From Arthrobacter sp. StoSoilA2 (GTDB lineage: Bacteria > Actinomycetota > Actinomycetes > Actinomycetales > Micrococcaceae), in NCBI RefSeq assembly GCF_019977195.1, contig NZ_AP024643.1:3038001-3102000 (forward strand): DNA of 64,000 nt, written 5' to 3'. The notes under the pieces were generated by a model that was not told the DNA's origin, did not search any database, and saw nothing but the letters and a program-made list of their open reading frames with translations. The translations under genes were made by a program, and so were the position numbers. Shown here piece after piece: positions 51,554 to 59,640 of this stretch. Within the stretch, counting starts at the first letter, position 1. Each line of letters starts with the position of its first letter.

Positions 51554-52861
51554 TTAGGCAGGCTTGGCGGCCAGCATGCGCTCCAGCGCAATTTTGGCGT
51601 TTTCCTGCACGGCGTCATCCACGGTGATGCGGTTGACGATGCGTCCTTCGACGAGTTCCTCCAGCACCCATGCGAGGTAGCCGGGGTGGATGCGGTACAT
51701 GGTGGAGCAGGGGCAGATCACGGGGTCCAGGCAGAAGATCGTGTGCTGTGGGTTTTCCGCAGCGAGCCGGTTCACCATGTTGATTTCCGTACCGATGGCG
51801 AACGTGGTGGGTTCGGTGGCGGCAGCGATGGCCTTCTTGATGAAGTCGGTGGAACCGGCGGAGTCCGCGGCATCCACGACCTCCATGGGGCACTCGGGGT
51901 GCACGATTACGTTCACGCCGGGGAAATCGACGCGGGCCTTCTCGATCTGGCCTACGTTGAAGCGCTTGTGGACCGAGCAGAAGCCGTGCCAGAGGATCAC
52001 GCGGGCGTCCAGCAGCGTCTGTTCGTCGTTGCCACCCAGTTCCTTGCGCGGGTTCCACATGGGCATCTGCTCGAGCGGGACGCCGAGGGCCTTTGCCGTG
52101 TTGCGGCCCAGGTGCTGGTCGGGGAAGAACAGGACGCGCTGCCCACGTTCGAAGGCCCATTCCAGGACAACTTTGGCGTTGGAGGACGTGCAGACAATTC
52201 CGCCGTTCCGGCCACAGAAGGCCTTCAGCGCAGCGGAGGAGTTCATGTAGGTGACGGGGATGACCGGAACGCGGCCCAGGGCATCAGTGTCCGTGCCGAA
52301 GATTTCTTCGAGCTGTTCCCAGCACTCCTCTACCGAGTCCTCATCAGCCATGTCCGCCATGGAGCAGCCAGCCGCGAGGTTCGGCAGGATGACGGCCTGT
52401 TCCGGCGTGGACAGGATGTCCGCAGTCTCTGCCATGAAGTGGACGCCGCAGAAGATGATGGCTTCCGCGTCGGGCTTTGTCAGCGCAGCGTTGGCCAGCT
52501 GGAAAGAGTCACCCACGAAGTCGGCGTACTGAATCACTTCGTCACGCTGGTAGAAGTGGCCCAGGATCACGGCGCGGTCCCCGAGCGTCTTTTTGGCAGC
52601 GCGGATCCGGGCATCCAGTTCGGCATCCGTTGCCCGTTTGTACTCGTCCGGGAGCTGTCCCTGGCGCGGCGTTTCCTTGGGAGCGACGTCGCTGCTGGAG
52701 GCTCCTGGTCCGTAGGCGGGGGCACCGGCAAGTGCCTCGGCAAGGTCATACTCCCAGGGGCCTTTGGCCAGGGCCGGGCTGCAGGTGGATCCGGCGGCGG
52801 AAAGCCCCTTCTCGGCTTCCTCCCGCGTGATCAGCTGGACGGCAGTGTTGACGCTGCTCAT
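51554..52861 (-). CDS. nadA: Quinolinate synthase
   Basis: 435 residues. It condenses iminoaspartate with dihydroxyacetone phosphate using a 4Fe-4S cluster. Three cysteine motifs for cluster ligation are visible: IFCGVHFMAET, HGFCSVHKRF and CPCSTMYRI, plus HPECPMEV. This is the longer actinobacterial form with a ~75-residue N-terminal extension (Ala/Pro-rich). The ATG overlaps the nrtR stop (ATGA) and has AGGAGT upstream inside nrtR, so the regulator and NadA are coupled. Confidence 0.95.
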   Translation of the reverse strand: MSSVNTAVQLITREEAEKGLSAAGSTCSPALAKGPWEYDLAEALAGAPAYGPGASSSDVAPKETPRQGQLPDEYKRATDAELDARIRAAKKTLGDRAVILGHFYQRDEVIQYADFVGDSFQLANAALTKPDAEAIIFCGVHFMAETADILSTPEQAVILPNLAAGCSMADMADEDSVEECWEQLEEIFGTDTDALGRVPVIPVTYMNSSAALKAFCGRNGGIVCTSSNAKVVLEWAFERGQRVLFFPDQHLGRNTAKALGVPLEQMPMWNPRKELGGNDEQTLLDARVILWHGFCSVHKRFNVGQIEKARVDFPGVNVIVHPECPMEVVDAADSAGSTDFIKKAIAAATEPTTFAIGTEINMVNRLAAENPQHTIFCLDPVICPCSTMYRIHPGYLAWVLEELVEGRIVNRITVDDAVQENAKIALERMLAAKPA

Positions 52862-53577
52862 GGTGTACTCCTGTTATCTGGCCCGAGGCCGGGCGTGCCG
52901 GTGAAGCGGTAGAGGCGTGGCGGACGGTGTTTTCCGCCTTGCAGGTATTCACCGGTTTCTTCAATTTCCGGTGTGGCTTTGATGTGCCGGCGAAAGTTTG
53001 CCGGGTCCAGTTGACGGTCCAGGACGGCCTCGTAGACTTCGCGGACCTGCGCGAGCGTGAAGAACTCTCCCAGCAGGTGGTAGGCGATGGAACCGTAGGC
53101 CATTTTATTGCGGAGCCGCCAGAGTGCGTAGTCCACGATCGCGTTGTGGTCGAAGGCGAGTTCGCCGAGCCTGTCTGCCCGGAACCACCGCACGTTTTCC
53201 GATTCGTCGGCGAGGGCGGCTTCGGTCGGCTGGACCAGGGCCCAGTAGACGATCGAGACGACCCGCTGGCTGGGTGATCGGTGCAGGCCGCCGAAAGCGT
53301 AGAGCTGCTCGAGGTATTGCGGCGCCAGGCCCGTTGTCTCCCGGAGGTTGCGCGATGCCGCGTCCTGAAGGGACTCGTCGTGCGCCAAAGGACCGCCCGG
53401 CAGCGCCCACATGTCCTTGTAGGGCTCGCGGATCCTACGGACCAGCGGAAGCCACAGCGTGGGACGGCCGGACTTTTCACTGGGACGGAGGGCGAAAATC
53501 ACCGTCGAAATGGCCAACGACGGCGGCGCCAAGCGGCGTTCAGCAACGTTGGCTGATATCGGATTCACGGCGTTCAC
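52858..53577 (-). CDS. nrtR: NrtR-type Nudix-related regulator of NAD synthesis
   Basis: 239 residues from GTG at 53577; a second GTG at 53568, with GAGGTGA just upstream, is possible. The N-terminal half is a Nudix fold (LPLVRRIREPYKDMWALPGGPLAHDESLQDAASRNLRETTGL). The Nudix box is degenerate: the REUXEE core reads RNLRET. The C-terminal half is a winged helix (LLGEFFTLAQVREVYEAVLD, RRHIKAT), the NrtR architecture. NrtR repressors bind ADP-ribose and control NAD genes (established). Its gene heads nadA-nadB-nadC-nifS. A palindrome at 53625-53649 is its likely operator. Confidence 0.88.
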   Translation of the reverse strand: MNAVNPISANVAERRLAPPSLAISTVIFALRPSEKSGRPTLWLPLVRRIREPYKDMWALPGGPLAHDESLQDAASRNLRETTGLAPQYLEQLYAFGGLHRSPSQRVVSIVYWALVQPTEAALADESENVRWFRADRLGELAFDHNAIVDYALWRLRNKMAYGSIAYHLLGEFFTLAQVREVYEAVLDRQLDPANFRRHIKATPEIEETGEYLQGGKHRPPRLYRFTGTPGLGPDNRSTP

Positions 53578-53624
53578 CTCGCTTTGTCGCCGCCTGGAGA
53601 TCGTCCTCCACGCACTGGAACCTG

Positions 53625-53649
53625 AGTTAAAGTCACTATGACTAGAACT
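53625..53649 (-). promoter_or_regulatory. Palindromic operator candidate of the NAD operon
   Basis: A 25-base imperfect palindrome: AGTT and AGTCA on the left pair with TGACT and AACT on the right, around the centre CTA; only two positions on each side fail to pair. It lies 48 bases upstream of the nrtR start. Position and symmetry make it the natural binding site for the operon's own repressor. Confidence 0.65.
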
Positions 53650-53689
53650 AATGGTACGACTCCGCAGCCTGTAGGCAAAATGCTTTGCG

Positions 53690-54163
53690 TCACACTGACT
53701 TGGCGGCGGCTTCCATCAGCGGCAGGGTCCGGCCCTGGATGTGGCTGTTGAGCACAATGACGGACGAACAACGGACCACGGATTTGGTGGCAATCATGGC
53801 GTCCAACACGCGTTGCATGTCCGGATTGGAACGGGCTGCGATACGCACCATGAGGTCCGAATTCCCCGTCACGGTGTGCACTTCGATGATCTCCGGGATG
53901 GCGCTCAGGCTCTGGATGATGGCGTCGTGACCGATCTCCTGGGTGATGGTGACCGAACAGAATGCCACCACGGGGAAGCCGAAGTTGGCAGGATCCGGCT
54001 GCGGAACCCAGGAGCCGATCACTCCGTTCTCGATCATTCGGTCAATCCGGGATTGCACCGTAGCCCTGGCAACCCTCAGCACACGGGAGGCCTCCAAGAC
54101 GGAAGACCTCGGCGAATCAGTGAAGAAACGTACAATTTTTGCATCAAGCGCATCGACCAGCAT
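53690..54163 (-). CDS. AsnC/Lrp-family transcriptional regulator
   Basis: 157 residues from ATG at 54163. N-terminal helix-turn-helix (DSPRSSVLEASRVLRVARATVQSRIDRMIENGVI) and C-terminal RAM domain (FCSVTITQEIGHDAIIQSL, EVHTVTGNSDLMVRIAA, VRCSSVIVLNSHI). It is divergent from the amino-acid permease gene with 176 bases between, so it is the likely regulator of that gene and perhaps of the 2-oxoacid dehydrogenase operon beyond (Lrp-type BkdR proteins activate bkd operons in other bacteria). Effector unknown; an amino acid is probable. Confidence 0.88.
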   Translation of the reverse strand: MLVDALDAKIVRFFTDSPRSSVLEASRVLRVARATVQSRIDRMIENGVIGSWVPQPDPANFGFPVVAFCSVTITQEIGHDAIIQSLSAIPEIIEVHTVTGNSDLMVRIAARSNPDMQRVLDAMIATKSVVRCSSVIVLNSHIQGRTLPLMEAAAKSV

Positions 54164-54339
54164 CAAAGTTCCTGTCCCCGGGGATTCTTACCCATCACAT
54201 CGCCACAGCAAAAAGTGATGTATCTTACAAACTGCGAGAATTATTCCACGGCTCTTGCTGCGTCGTCGACGCCCAGCTTGCTCAGCCCAAGAGGCCGGCT
54301 CGCTACACCGAGTATGAAATCCATAGAAGGTAGACACGT

Positions 54340-55725
54340 ATGACAACGAAGTCCATCGCGGCTCCTGCGCCAACATCCGGCCTTGGCCATTCACTTAAGC
54401 CACGCCAACTCACCATGATGGGGCTCGGAAGCGCCATCGGAGCAGGCCTCTTCCTCGGCTCCGGCGCAGGCATCCAGGCCGCCGGCCCGGCGGTCCTGAT
54501 CTCCTACCTCGTAGCGGGTACCCTGATCATCCTGGTCATGTGGGCCCTGGGCGAGATGGCTGCCGCAAACCCCAACAGCGGAGCATTCTCCGTCTACGCC
54601 GAAAAAGCCATGGGCAAGACCGCCGGCGGCACCATTGGCTGGCTCTGGTGGCTGCAATTGGTGGTGGTCATCGCAGCCGAAGCCCTTGGCGCGGCAGGCC
54701 TGCTCTTTACCGTCTGGCCAGTGATTCCGGTGTGGGTGCTCGCACTGGTGTTCATGGTGGCGTTCACCGGCATCAACCTCGTGGGCGTACGCAATTTTGG
54801 CGAGTTCGAATTCTGGTTCGCGATTCTGAAAGTCGCGGCAATCGTCATCTTCCTCCTCATCGGCGCAGCCCTGCTGTTCGGCTGGTTGCCCAACGTTGCC
54901 TCGCCGGGCCTCTCGGCCTTCGGAGACTTCGCCCCCAACGGAATCGGCGGCATCGCAGCTGCTTTGTTCGTGGTGATCTTCGCCTTCGGCGGAACGGAAA
55001 TCGTCAGCGTCGCCGCTGCCGAAACAGAGAACCCCGCGCACAGCGTCGGCAAGGCCATCCGGACAGTGGTTTGGCGCATCCTGGTCTTCTACATCGGCTC
55101 GGTTTTCGTCATCGCAGCGGCTCTTCCCGTTGGCTCCGACGGCCTGAAGTCCCCGTTCGCGGGCGTACTGGACCTCGCCGGTATCCCGGGAGCGGGCGCT
55201 GCGATCACGCTCGTCGCTGTCGTCGCACTGCTGTCAGCCCTGAACGCCAACCTCTACGGCGCTTCAAGGATGATCTTCTCCCTGTCCGAGCGCGGCGAGG
55301 CCCCTGGTTTCCTGTCCAAGCTGAGCGGCTCCAAGGTGCCGGTGGCCGCCGTCGGGATTTCCGTTGCATTCGGCTTCATCGCGACCGTCCTGGAACTGCT
55401 CTTCCCCGAGCACGTACTGCCTGCGCTCCTGAACCTCGTGGGGTCCACATGCCTGGTGGTGTGGGGCACTGCCCTGGTCTCCCAGTTCATCCTGCGCCGC
55501 AGGGCCGACCGCGAAGGAACCGAGCTGCCGCTGCGCATGAAGGGCTTCCCGGTGCTTACGGCCGTGGGGATCGTCCTGCTGGGCATCATCCTCGTGGTGG
55601 GCTTTGCCAACCCTGAGAGCGCCGGCCAGCTGATCGGTACGTTCATCCTGATCCTGGTTATCGCCGCCGGATGCTTCCTCAACGCCAAGGCGAAGGCCGG
55701 TAAGCAGCCCGTGCACATCAAGTAG
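54340..55725 (+). CDS. Amino-acid permease (APC superfamily, AAT type)
   Basis: 461 residues with 12 predicted membrane helices. It starts with the AAT hallmark LKPRQLTMMGLGSAIGAGLFLGSGAGIQAAGPAVLISY, and AAANPNSGAFSVYAEKAMG follows in the third helix. The substrate is probably a neutral or branched amino acid or GABA (the family contains GabP, CycA and others); it cannot be fixed by sequence. The adjacent dehydrogenase operon of branched-chain type makes branched amino acids likely (inference). AAGG lies about 8 bases before the ATG. Confidence 0.9.
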   Translation: MTTKSIAAPAPTSGLGHSLKPRQLTMMGLGSAIGAGLFLGSGAGIQAAGPAVLISYLVAGTLIILVMWALGEMAAANPNSGAFSVYAEKAMGKTAGGTIGWLWWLQLVVVIAAEALGAAGLLFTVWPVIPVWVLALVFMVAFTGINLVGVRNFGEFEFWFAILKVAAIVIFLLIGAALLFGWLPNVASPGLSAFGDFAPNGIGGIAAALFVVIFAFGGTEIVSVAAAETENPAHSVGKAIRTVVWRILVFYIGSVFVIAAALPVGSDGLKSPFAGVLDLAGIPGAGAAITLVAVVALLSALNANLYGASRMIFSLSERGEAPGFLSKLSGSKVPVAAVGISVAFGFIATVLELLFPEHVLPALLNLVGSTCLVVWGTALVSQFILRRRADREGTELPLRMKGFPVLTAVGIVLLGIILVVGFANPESAGQLIGTFILILVIAAGCFLNAKAKAGKQPVHIK

Positions 55726-55745
55726 CCACCTGCCTATTGAAACCA

Positions 55746-55783
55746 AGAGGTCCTGCGCAATTTGTTTTGCGCAGGACCTCTTT
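55746..55783 (+). terminator. Terminator of the permease gene
   Basis: A perfect 15-bp stem (55746-55760 with 55767-55781) with a 6-base loop and a short T tail (55781-55783), 20 bases after the stop codon. Confidence 0.88.
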
Positions 55784-55845
55784 GCGTATCCAAATTGTAC
55801 AAAGTGTTTCCTTGAAACTGAGCTGATTGCGCACAGCCGCTGGCG

Positions 55846-55859
55846 GTGACTAGGGTCAC
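55846..55859 (+). promoter_or_regulatory. Promoter with inverted repeat at the E1 operon start
   Basis: GTGAC-TAGG-GTCAC is a perfect 5-bp inverted repeat around a 4-base centre. Inside it, TAGGGT (55851-55856) stands 7 bases before the ATG at 55864, the spacing of a -10 box for a leaderless message. No ribosome site precedes the ATG. Confidence 0.5.
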
Positions 55860-55863
55860 AGCC

Positions 55864-56916
55864 ATGACTACCAAACACCTGCTCGCCGCCGTCGATGAGG
55901 ATGCGGCGCCGCTCACGCACGAACAGCTCCGTGAGCTCTACGCCCTGATGGCTTCCGTCCGCCACCTGGACACAGCAGCCGTCGCCTGGCAGCGCCAGGG
56001 CATCATCCCCGGCTATGCGCCCCAGCTGGGCCAGGAAGCCGCGCAGGTAGGCAGCGGATACGCCGTTGACCGGACCATGGACTTCGTGTTCCCCACATAT
56101 CGCGAGATGGGCGTGGCCCGGGCAATGGGCGTGGACATGGTGGGCTACATGTCCACGCACAAAGCCACGTGGCATGGCGGAATGTACAACCCGCTGGAAT
56201 CCCGCTTCGCTCCCATCCAGGCTGTAGTGGCGGGATCCGTATTGCATGCTGTCGGCTGGGCCCACGGCCAAACCCTTTCCGGAAAGCCCGACGGCGAACG
56301 CGGCGTTGCCATGACGTACTTCGGCGATGGAGCATCCTCCCAGGGCGATGTCCACGAGGCCATGAACTTTGCCGCTGTGATGAAGGCGCCAGTGGTCTTC
56401 TTCATCCAGAACAACGGATGGGCGATCTCCGTCCCCACGGAGCGCCAGGTTGCCGGCGGCTCAGTCGCTGCGCGCGCGGCTGGATACGGAATTCCTTCGC
56501 TGCAGGTGGACGGCAACGACGTCGTCGCAGTCTTCGAGGCCACCCGTTCGGCTTTCGCCCATTGCCGCGCGGGTCACGGGCCGGTTGTCATTGAAGCGAT
56601 GACCTACCGCCGCGGGCCCCACTCCACGGCGGACGACCCCGGACGTTACCGCACCCTGGATGAGGAACGGCTCGGGGCGGGCGAGGATCCCCTTGAGCGG
56701 TTCCGGCAGCGCCTGCTCGCCGACGGAGTAGCGGATGCAGCGTTTTTCGCCGAAGCACAACGGAGAGCCGAGGAGGAAGAGGAAGCCATTCGTTCGGGTA
56801 TCGAGGCCCTTGGCCCACGACCGGGGGCCGAAATGTTCAGCCTGGTCTTCCAGGAACCAACACCCACCCTTCAATCCCAGGCCACAGCGTGGCGCAAGGA
56901 GTCCGAACATGTCTGA
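55864..56916 (+). CDS. 2-oxoacid dehydrogenase E1 alpha subunit (branched-chain type)
   Basis: 350 residues. The ThDP motif begins GDGASSQGDVHEAMNFAA and ends FFIQNNGWAIS. The loop MTYRRGPHSTADDPGRYR matches the phosphorylation-loop region of branched-chain 2-oxoacid dehydrogenases (YR.G.HSTSDD). It forms the heterotetrameric E1 with the next gene. It decarboxylates branched-chain 2-oxoacids or a related 2-oxoacid and loads the lipoyl group of E2. A leaderless start is likely. The stop overlaps the E1 beta start by 8 bases. Confidence 0.92.
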   Translation: MTTKHLLAAVDEDAAPLTHEQLRELYALMASVRHLDTAAVAWQRQGIIPGYAPQLGQEAAQVGSGYAVDRTMDFVFPTYREMGVARAMGVDMVGYMSTHKATWHGGMYNPLESRFAPIQAVVAGSVLHAVGWAHGQTLSGKPDGERGVAMTYFGDGASSQGDVHEAMNFAAVMKAPVVFFIQNNGWAISVPTERQVAGGSVAARAAGYGIPSLQVDGNDVVAVFEATRSAFAHCRAGHGPVVIEAMTYRRGPHSTADDPGRYRTLDEERLGAGEDPLERFRQRLLADGVADAAFFAEAQRRAEEEEEAIRSGIEALGPRPGAEMFSLVFQEPTPTLQSQATAWRKESEHV

Positions 56917-57970
56917 GACGATCACAGAAGCGCCGGGGACCGCGACTGACACGGCTGCGCCCGTTCTGCAGATGTCCATGCAGCAGGCCCTCAACCGCGC
57001 ACTGGACGAAATCCTGGCCGACGATCCCAAAACTGTCATCTTCGGTGAAGACTGCGGCCGCCTCGGCGGCGTCTTCCGCATCACCGATGGCCTCCAGGCC
57101 AAGCACGGCGAGGAGCGCGTCTTTGACACTCCACTGGCCGAGTCCGGCATCCTGGGCATGTCGGTGGGCCTGGCCATGGCGGGCTTCCACCCCATCCCGG
57201 AAGTCCAGTTCGACGGCTTCGCCTACCCGGCCATCAACCAGATCATCTGCCAGATCGCGCGCATGAACTACCGCAGCCGCGGCACGCTCCCGATGCCGAT
57301 CACGCTCAGGGTTCCCAGCTTCGGCGGAATCCGCGCCCCCGAACACCACGGCGAAAGCCTCGAAGCACTCTTTGCGCACGTTCCCGGGCTGAAAGTGGTT
57401 TCTCCCTCCAACCCGCACGACGCCTATCACCTCCTCAAGTACGCAGCCACTCGGCCGGATCCTGTCATCTTCATGGAGCCCAAGTCCCGCTACTGGCAGA
57501 AAGGTCCGGTGGACGTCACCTCCGCGACTCCCGGCACAGAGGCGTCCGACGGCGGCAGTCCCACCGGAGCCCGCGTGGTTCGGGAAGGCCGACACCTGAC
57601 CCTCGTCGCATGGGGTGCCATGGTGGCCCGCTGCCTCCAGGTTGCCGAACTTGCTGCCGAGGACGGCATCGACGTCGAGGTCCTGGACCTGCGCTGGCTG
57701 AAGCCGATCGACGCCGAAGCCCTGGCGACGTCCGTCGGTAAGACGCGACGCGCCGTCGTCGTCCATGAAGCGCCCCTGACCTCAGGCCTTGGTGCCGAGG
57801 TCGCCCAACTCATCACGCAGCGTTGCTTCGACACGCTGAAGGCTCCGGTGGAGCGCGTGACCGGCTTCGACGTCCCCTACCCCTCCGGTGATCTCGAAGA
57901 CGAATACATTCCGAACATCGACCGCATCCTCTTTGGGATCCAACGCGTACTGGAGTACCGCCGTGGCTGA
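56909..57970 (+). CDS. 2-oxoacid dehydrogenase E1 beta subunit
   Basis: 353 residues from ATG at 56909, inside the E1 alpha end. It carries the E1 beta signatures MSMQQALNRALDEILADDPKTVIFGEDCG, LGGVFRITDGLQAKHG, DTPLAESGILGMSVGLAMAGF, PEVQFDGFAYPAINQI, RVPSFGGIRAPEHHGESLEALFAHVPGLKVVSPSNP and the C-terminal transketolase domain DVEVLDLRWLKPIDAEAL. It pairs with the E1 alpha subunit. Its stop overlaps the lipoyl protein start by 8 bases, so all three are translationally coupled. Confidence 0.93.
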   Translation: MSETITEAPGTATDTAAPVLQMSMQQALNRALDEILADDPKTVIFGEDCGRLGGVFRITDGLQAKHGEERVFDTPLAESGILGMSVGLAMAGFHPIPEVQFDGFAYPAINQIICQIARMNYRSRGTLPMPITLRVPSFGGIRAPEHHGESLEALFAHVPGLKVVSPSNPHDAYHLLKYAATRPDPVIFMEPKSRYWQKGPVDVTSATPGTEASDGGSPTGARVVREGRHLTLVAWGAMVARCLQVAELAAEDGIDVEVLDLRWLKPIDAEALATSVGKTRRAVVVHEAPLTSGLGAEVAQLITQRCFDTLKAPVERVTGFDVPYPSGDLEDEYIPNIDRILFGIQRVLEYRRG

Positions 57971-58292
57971 AATTTCCTTCCCGCTCCCCGATTTGGGCGA
58001 AGGCCTCATCGAGGCAACCGTGCTGGACTGGCTGGTCTCACCGGGCCAACAGGTGGAACGCAACCAACCTCTCGTCGAACTCGAAACAAGCAAGTCGGCC
58101 CTCGAATTGCCCAGCCCCCAGGCGGGTAAAGTGGTGCGTATTCACGGGGCGCCCGGTGACATCATCAACGTCGGCGAACCGCTGATCGTGTTCGAGGTAC
58201 CGGATGACACCGCCGGGATCGTGGGCACTGTTCCAAAGGACGAAGCACCCAAGCGCCGGGTCCGCCTGAGCGCCGTACTCGATGAGGACTGA
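57963..58292 (+). CDS. Free-standing lipoyl-domain protein (E2 without acyltransferase)
   Basis: 109 residues from GTG at 57963. It is a single biotinyl/lipoyl domain (EISFPLPDLGEGLIEATVLDW, then PLVELETSKSALELPSP) with lipoyl Lys44, plus a basic tail (KDEAPKRRVRLSAVL). A normal E2 continues with a peripheral-subunit-binding domain and a 230-residue catalytic domain; neither exists here, and a stop follows at once. It cannot be an artefact of a lost frame, since the next gene encodes a different fold. It would accept the acyl group from E1; the acyltransferase step must come from elsewhere or be replaced. Confidence 0.92.
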   Translation: MAEISFPLPDLGEGLIEATVLDWLVSPGQQVERNQPLVELETSKSALELPSPQAGKVVRIHGAPGDIINVGEPLIVFEVPDDTAGIVGTVPKDEAPKRRVRLSAVLDED

Positions 58293-58293
58293 C

Positions 58294-59124
58294 ATGATGA
58301 CCGGCAGGCACACCGTGGAACAGCACAGGCACACAGTTGAGGGCACCGACCCCGAATTGTTCGTTGAAGTGCATGAACCAGCCACCGATGCCGGACTACG
58401 ACCCGTCCTGTTGATCCACGGTTTCTCCTCATCCAGCAAGCTCAACTGGGCGGACAGTGGCTGGATCACCACGCTGCAGGAAGCCGGCCGTCGGGTCATC
58501 ACCGTGGATCTTCCCGGTCACGGCCAAAGCCATTCCCCCGAGGACCTGGATTCGTACACCCCCAGCCGGATCCGCGCCGACCTCCTGCAGATCGTGACCG
58601 ACGCCGGCGCACGGCCCCTGCGCGACGGCGATCCTTCCACGGGACTGGACATCGTGGGCTACTCGTTGGGATCCCGGCTGGCTTGGGAGTTCGCCGCTAC
58701 ACAGCCGGACCTGGTTCACCGGATCGTCCTGGGCGGACCGAGTTCAGCGGATCCCCTGGCAGCCTTCGACCTCGCCGCCGCCCAGCGGCACCTGGCCGAT
58801 GGCACACCTATTGAGGACCAGTCCACTGCGGGGTTGCTGAAGATGGCTCAGTTGCTGCCGAGCAATGACCTGTTCGCCATGCTTTCGCTGATCGAGGCCA
58901 TCAAGGGTGAGCCCTTCGATCCTGCCGAAGCTGCCCCGCACGTGCCCATTCTCTTGGTTGCCGGCGAGAAAGACGATCGCGCGGCCACCATGCCTGAGCT
59001 TGCGTCCATTGCCGGCAAGCGCGGTGCCATGGTGGAGACCCTGGTGGTCCCGGGACGCACGCACACCAACGTGATCACCAGCCGGGCTTTCAAGGACGCG
59101 GCCATCGAGTTCCTGGGTGTATAG
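58294..59124 (+). CDS. Alpha/beta hydrolase following the lipoyl protein
   Basis: 276 residues from ATG at 58294 (an ATG at 58297 and one at 58282 are alternatives; AGGA precedes). It has an alpha/beta hydrolase fold: oxyanion segment VLLIHGFSSS, nucleophile elbow GYSLGS with Ser124, Asp in VAGEKDDRA and catalytic His in VPGRTHTNV. Its start is 1 base after the lipoyl gene stop. In AcoC, the E2 of acetoin dehydrogenase, an N-terminal lipoyl domain is fused to an alpha/beta hydrolase in place of the usual acyltransferase (established). Together these two genes look like a split version of that protein (inference). Confidence 0.88.
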   Translation: MMTGRHTVEQHRHTVEGTDPELFVEVHEPATDAGLRPVLLIHGFSSSSKLNWADSGWITTLQEAGRRVITVDLPGHGQSHSPEDLDSYTPSRIRADLLQIVTDAGARPLRDGDPSTGLDIVGYSLGSRLAWEFAATQPDLVHRIVLGGPSSADPLAAFDLAAAQRHLADGTPIEDQSTAGLLKMAQLLPSNDLFAMLSLIEAIKGEPFDPAEAAPHVPILLVAGEKDDRAATMPELASIAGKRGAMVETLVVPGRTHTNVITSRAFKDAAIEFLGV

Positions 59125-59142
59125 CGATCGCGCCGGCCGGCG

Positions 59143-59556
59143 CTAACGGCTCAACCGCTCCGCGTTAAGGCTCATTCGTTCCAGGACGCTCAAGGCCATG
59201 GCATATTCATCGATTCCTATGCCCATGGAAAGGTCCTGGCGGGCGGCTTCCACATAGCGGAGGGCCTCGTGGTATTTTTCGCGGCCGAGCTCGCTGAGCG
59301 CCAGGCGGTCATCAATCATCGTGATCATGCCCCTGCCCACCAACGAGGCAAGCTCCCGCTCCCGCAGGCGCGCGTCATTGCCCCAGAACGGGCGCAGGAT
59401 CTCATCCAGCTCATCAGGACGGACCGTTCCCTCTGCCAAAGTGCCCAGGGCCTGCCACTGCCGCCGACTCAGTTTGACCCGGGCCAGAGTGGCATCAAGC
59501 TGGAGTTCCAGCGCGGCGTCGAGCCTTTTGATCCAATATCCAATGGGCTTGTTCAC
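59143..59556 (-). CDS. MarR-like winged-helix protein
   Basis: 137 residues. The segment RVKLSRRQWQALGTLAEGTVRPDELDEIL and LVGRGMITMIDDRLALSELGREKYHEAL fit a degenerate MarR fold with wing. I see no strong family beyond this; annotation could also be a hypothetical protein. It converges on the alpha/beta hydrolase gene, with 18 bases between, and diverges from the phosphoribosyltransferase gene. Confidence 0.65.
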   Translation of the reverse strand: MNKPIGYWIKRLDAALELQLDATLARVKLSRRQWQALGTLAEGTVRPDELDEILRPFWGNDARLRERELASLVGRGMITMIDDRLALSELGREKYHEALRYVEAARQDLSMGIGIDEYAMALSVLERMSLNAERLSR

Positions 59557-59640
59557 AAGCCCATGCTTCCAGCGGATGCCTCACCCGGCAAGCTTTGAAC
59601 GGTAGGCTGGAAGCAGCCAAATTACGTGGAAGTGGGGCAA

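Noticed and set aside
51542..52912. 456-residue plus-strand frame over nadA
   Set aside because: It mirrors nadA on the opposite strand; composition is antisense-like and there is no ribosome site.
55264..56355. 363-residue minus-strand frame over the permease and E1 alpha genes
   Set aside because: It crosses a strong terminator and two clear genes on the other strand.
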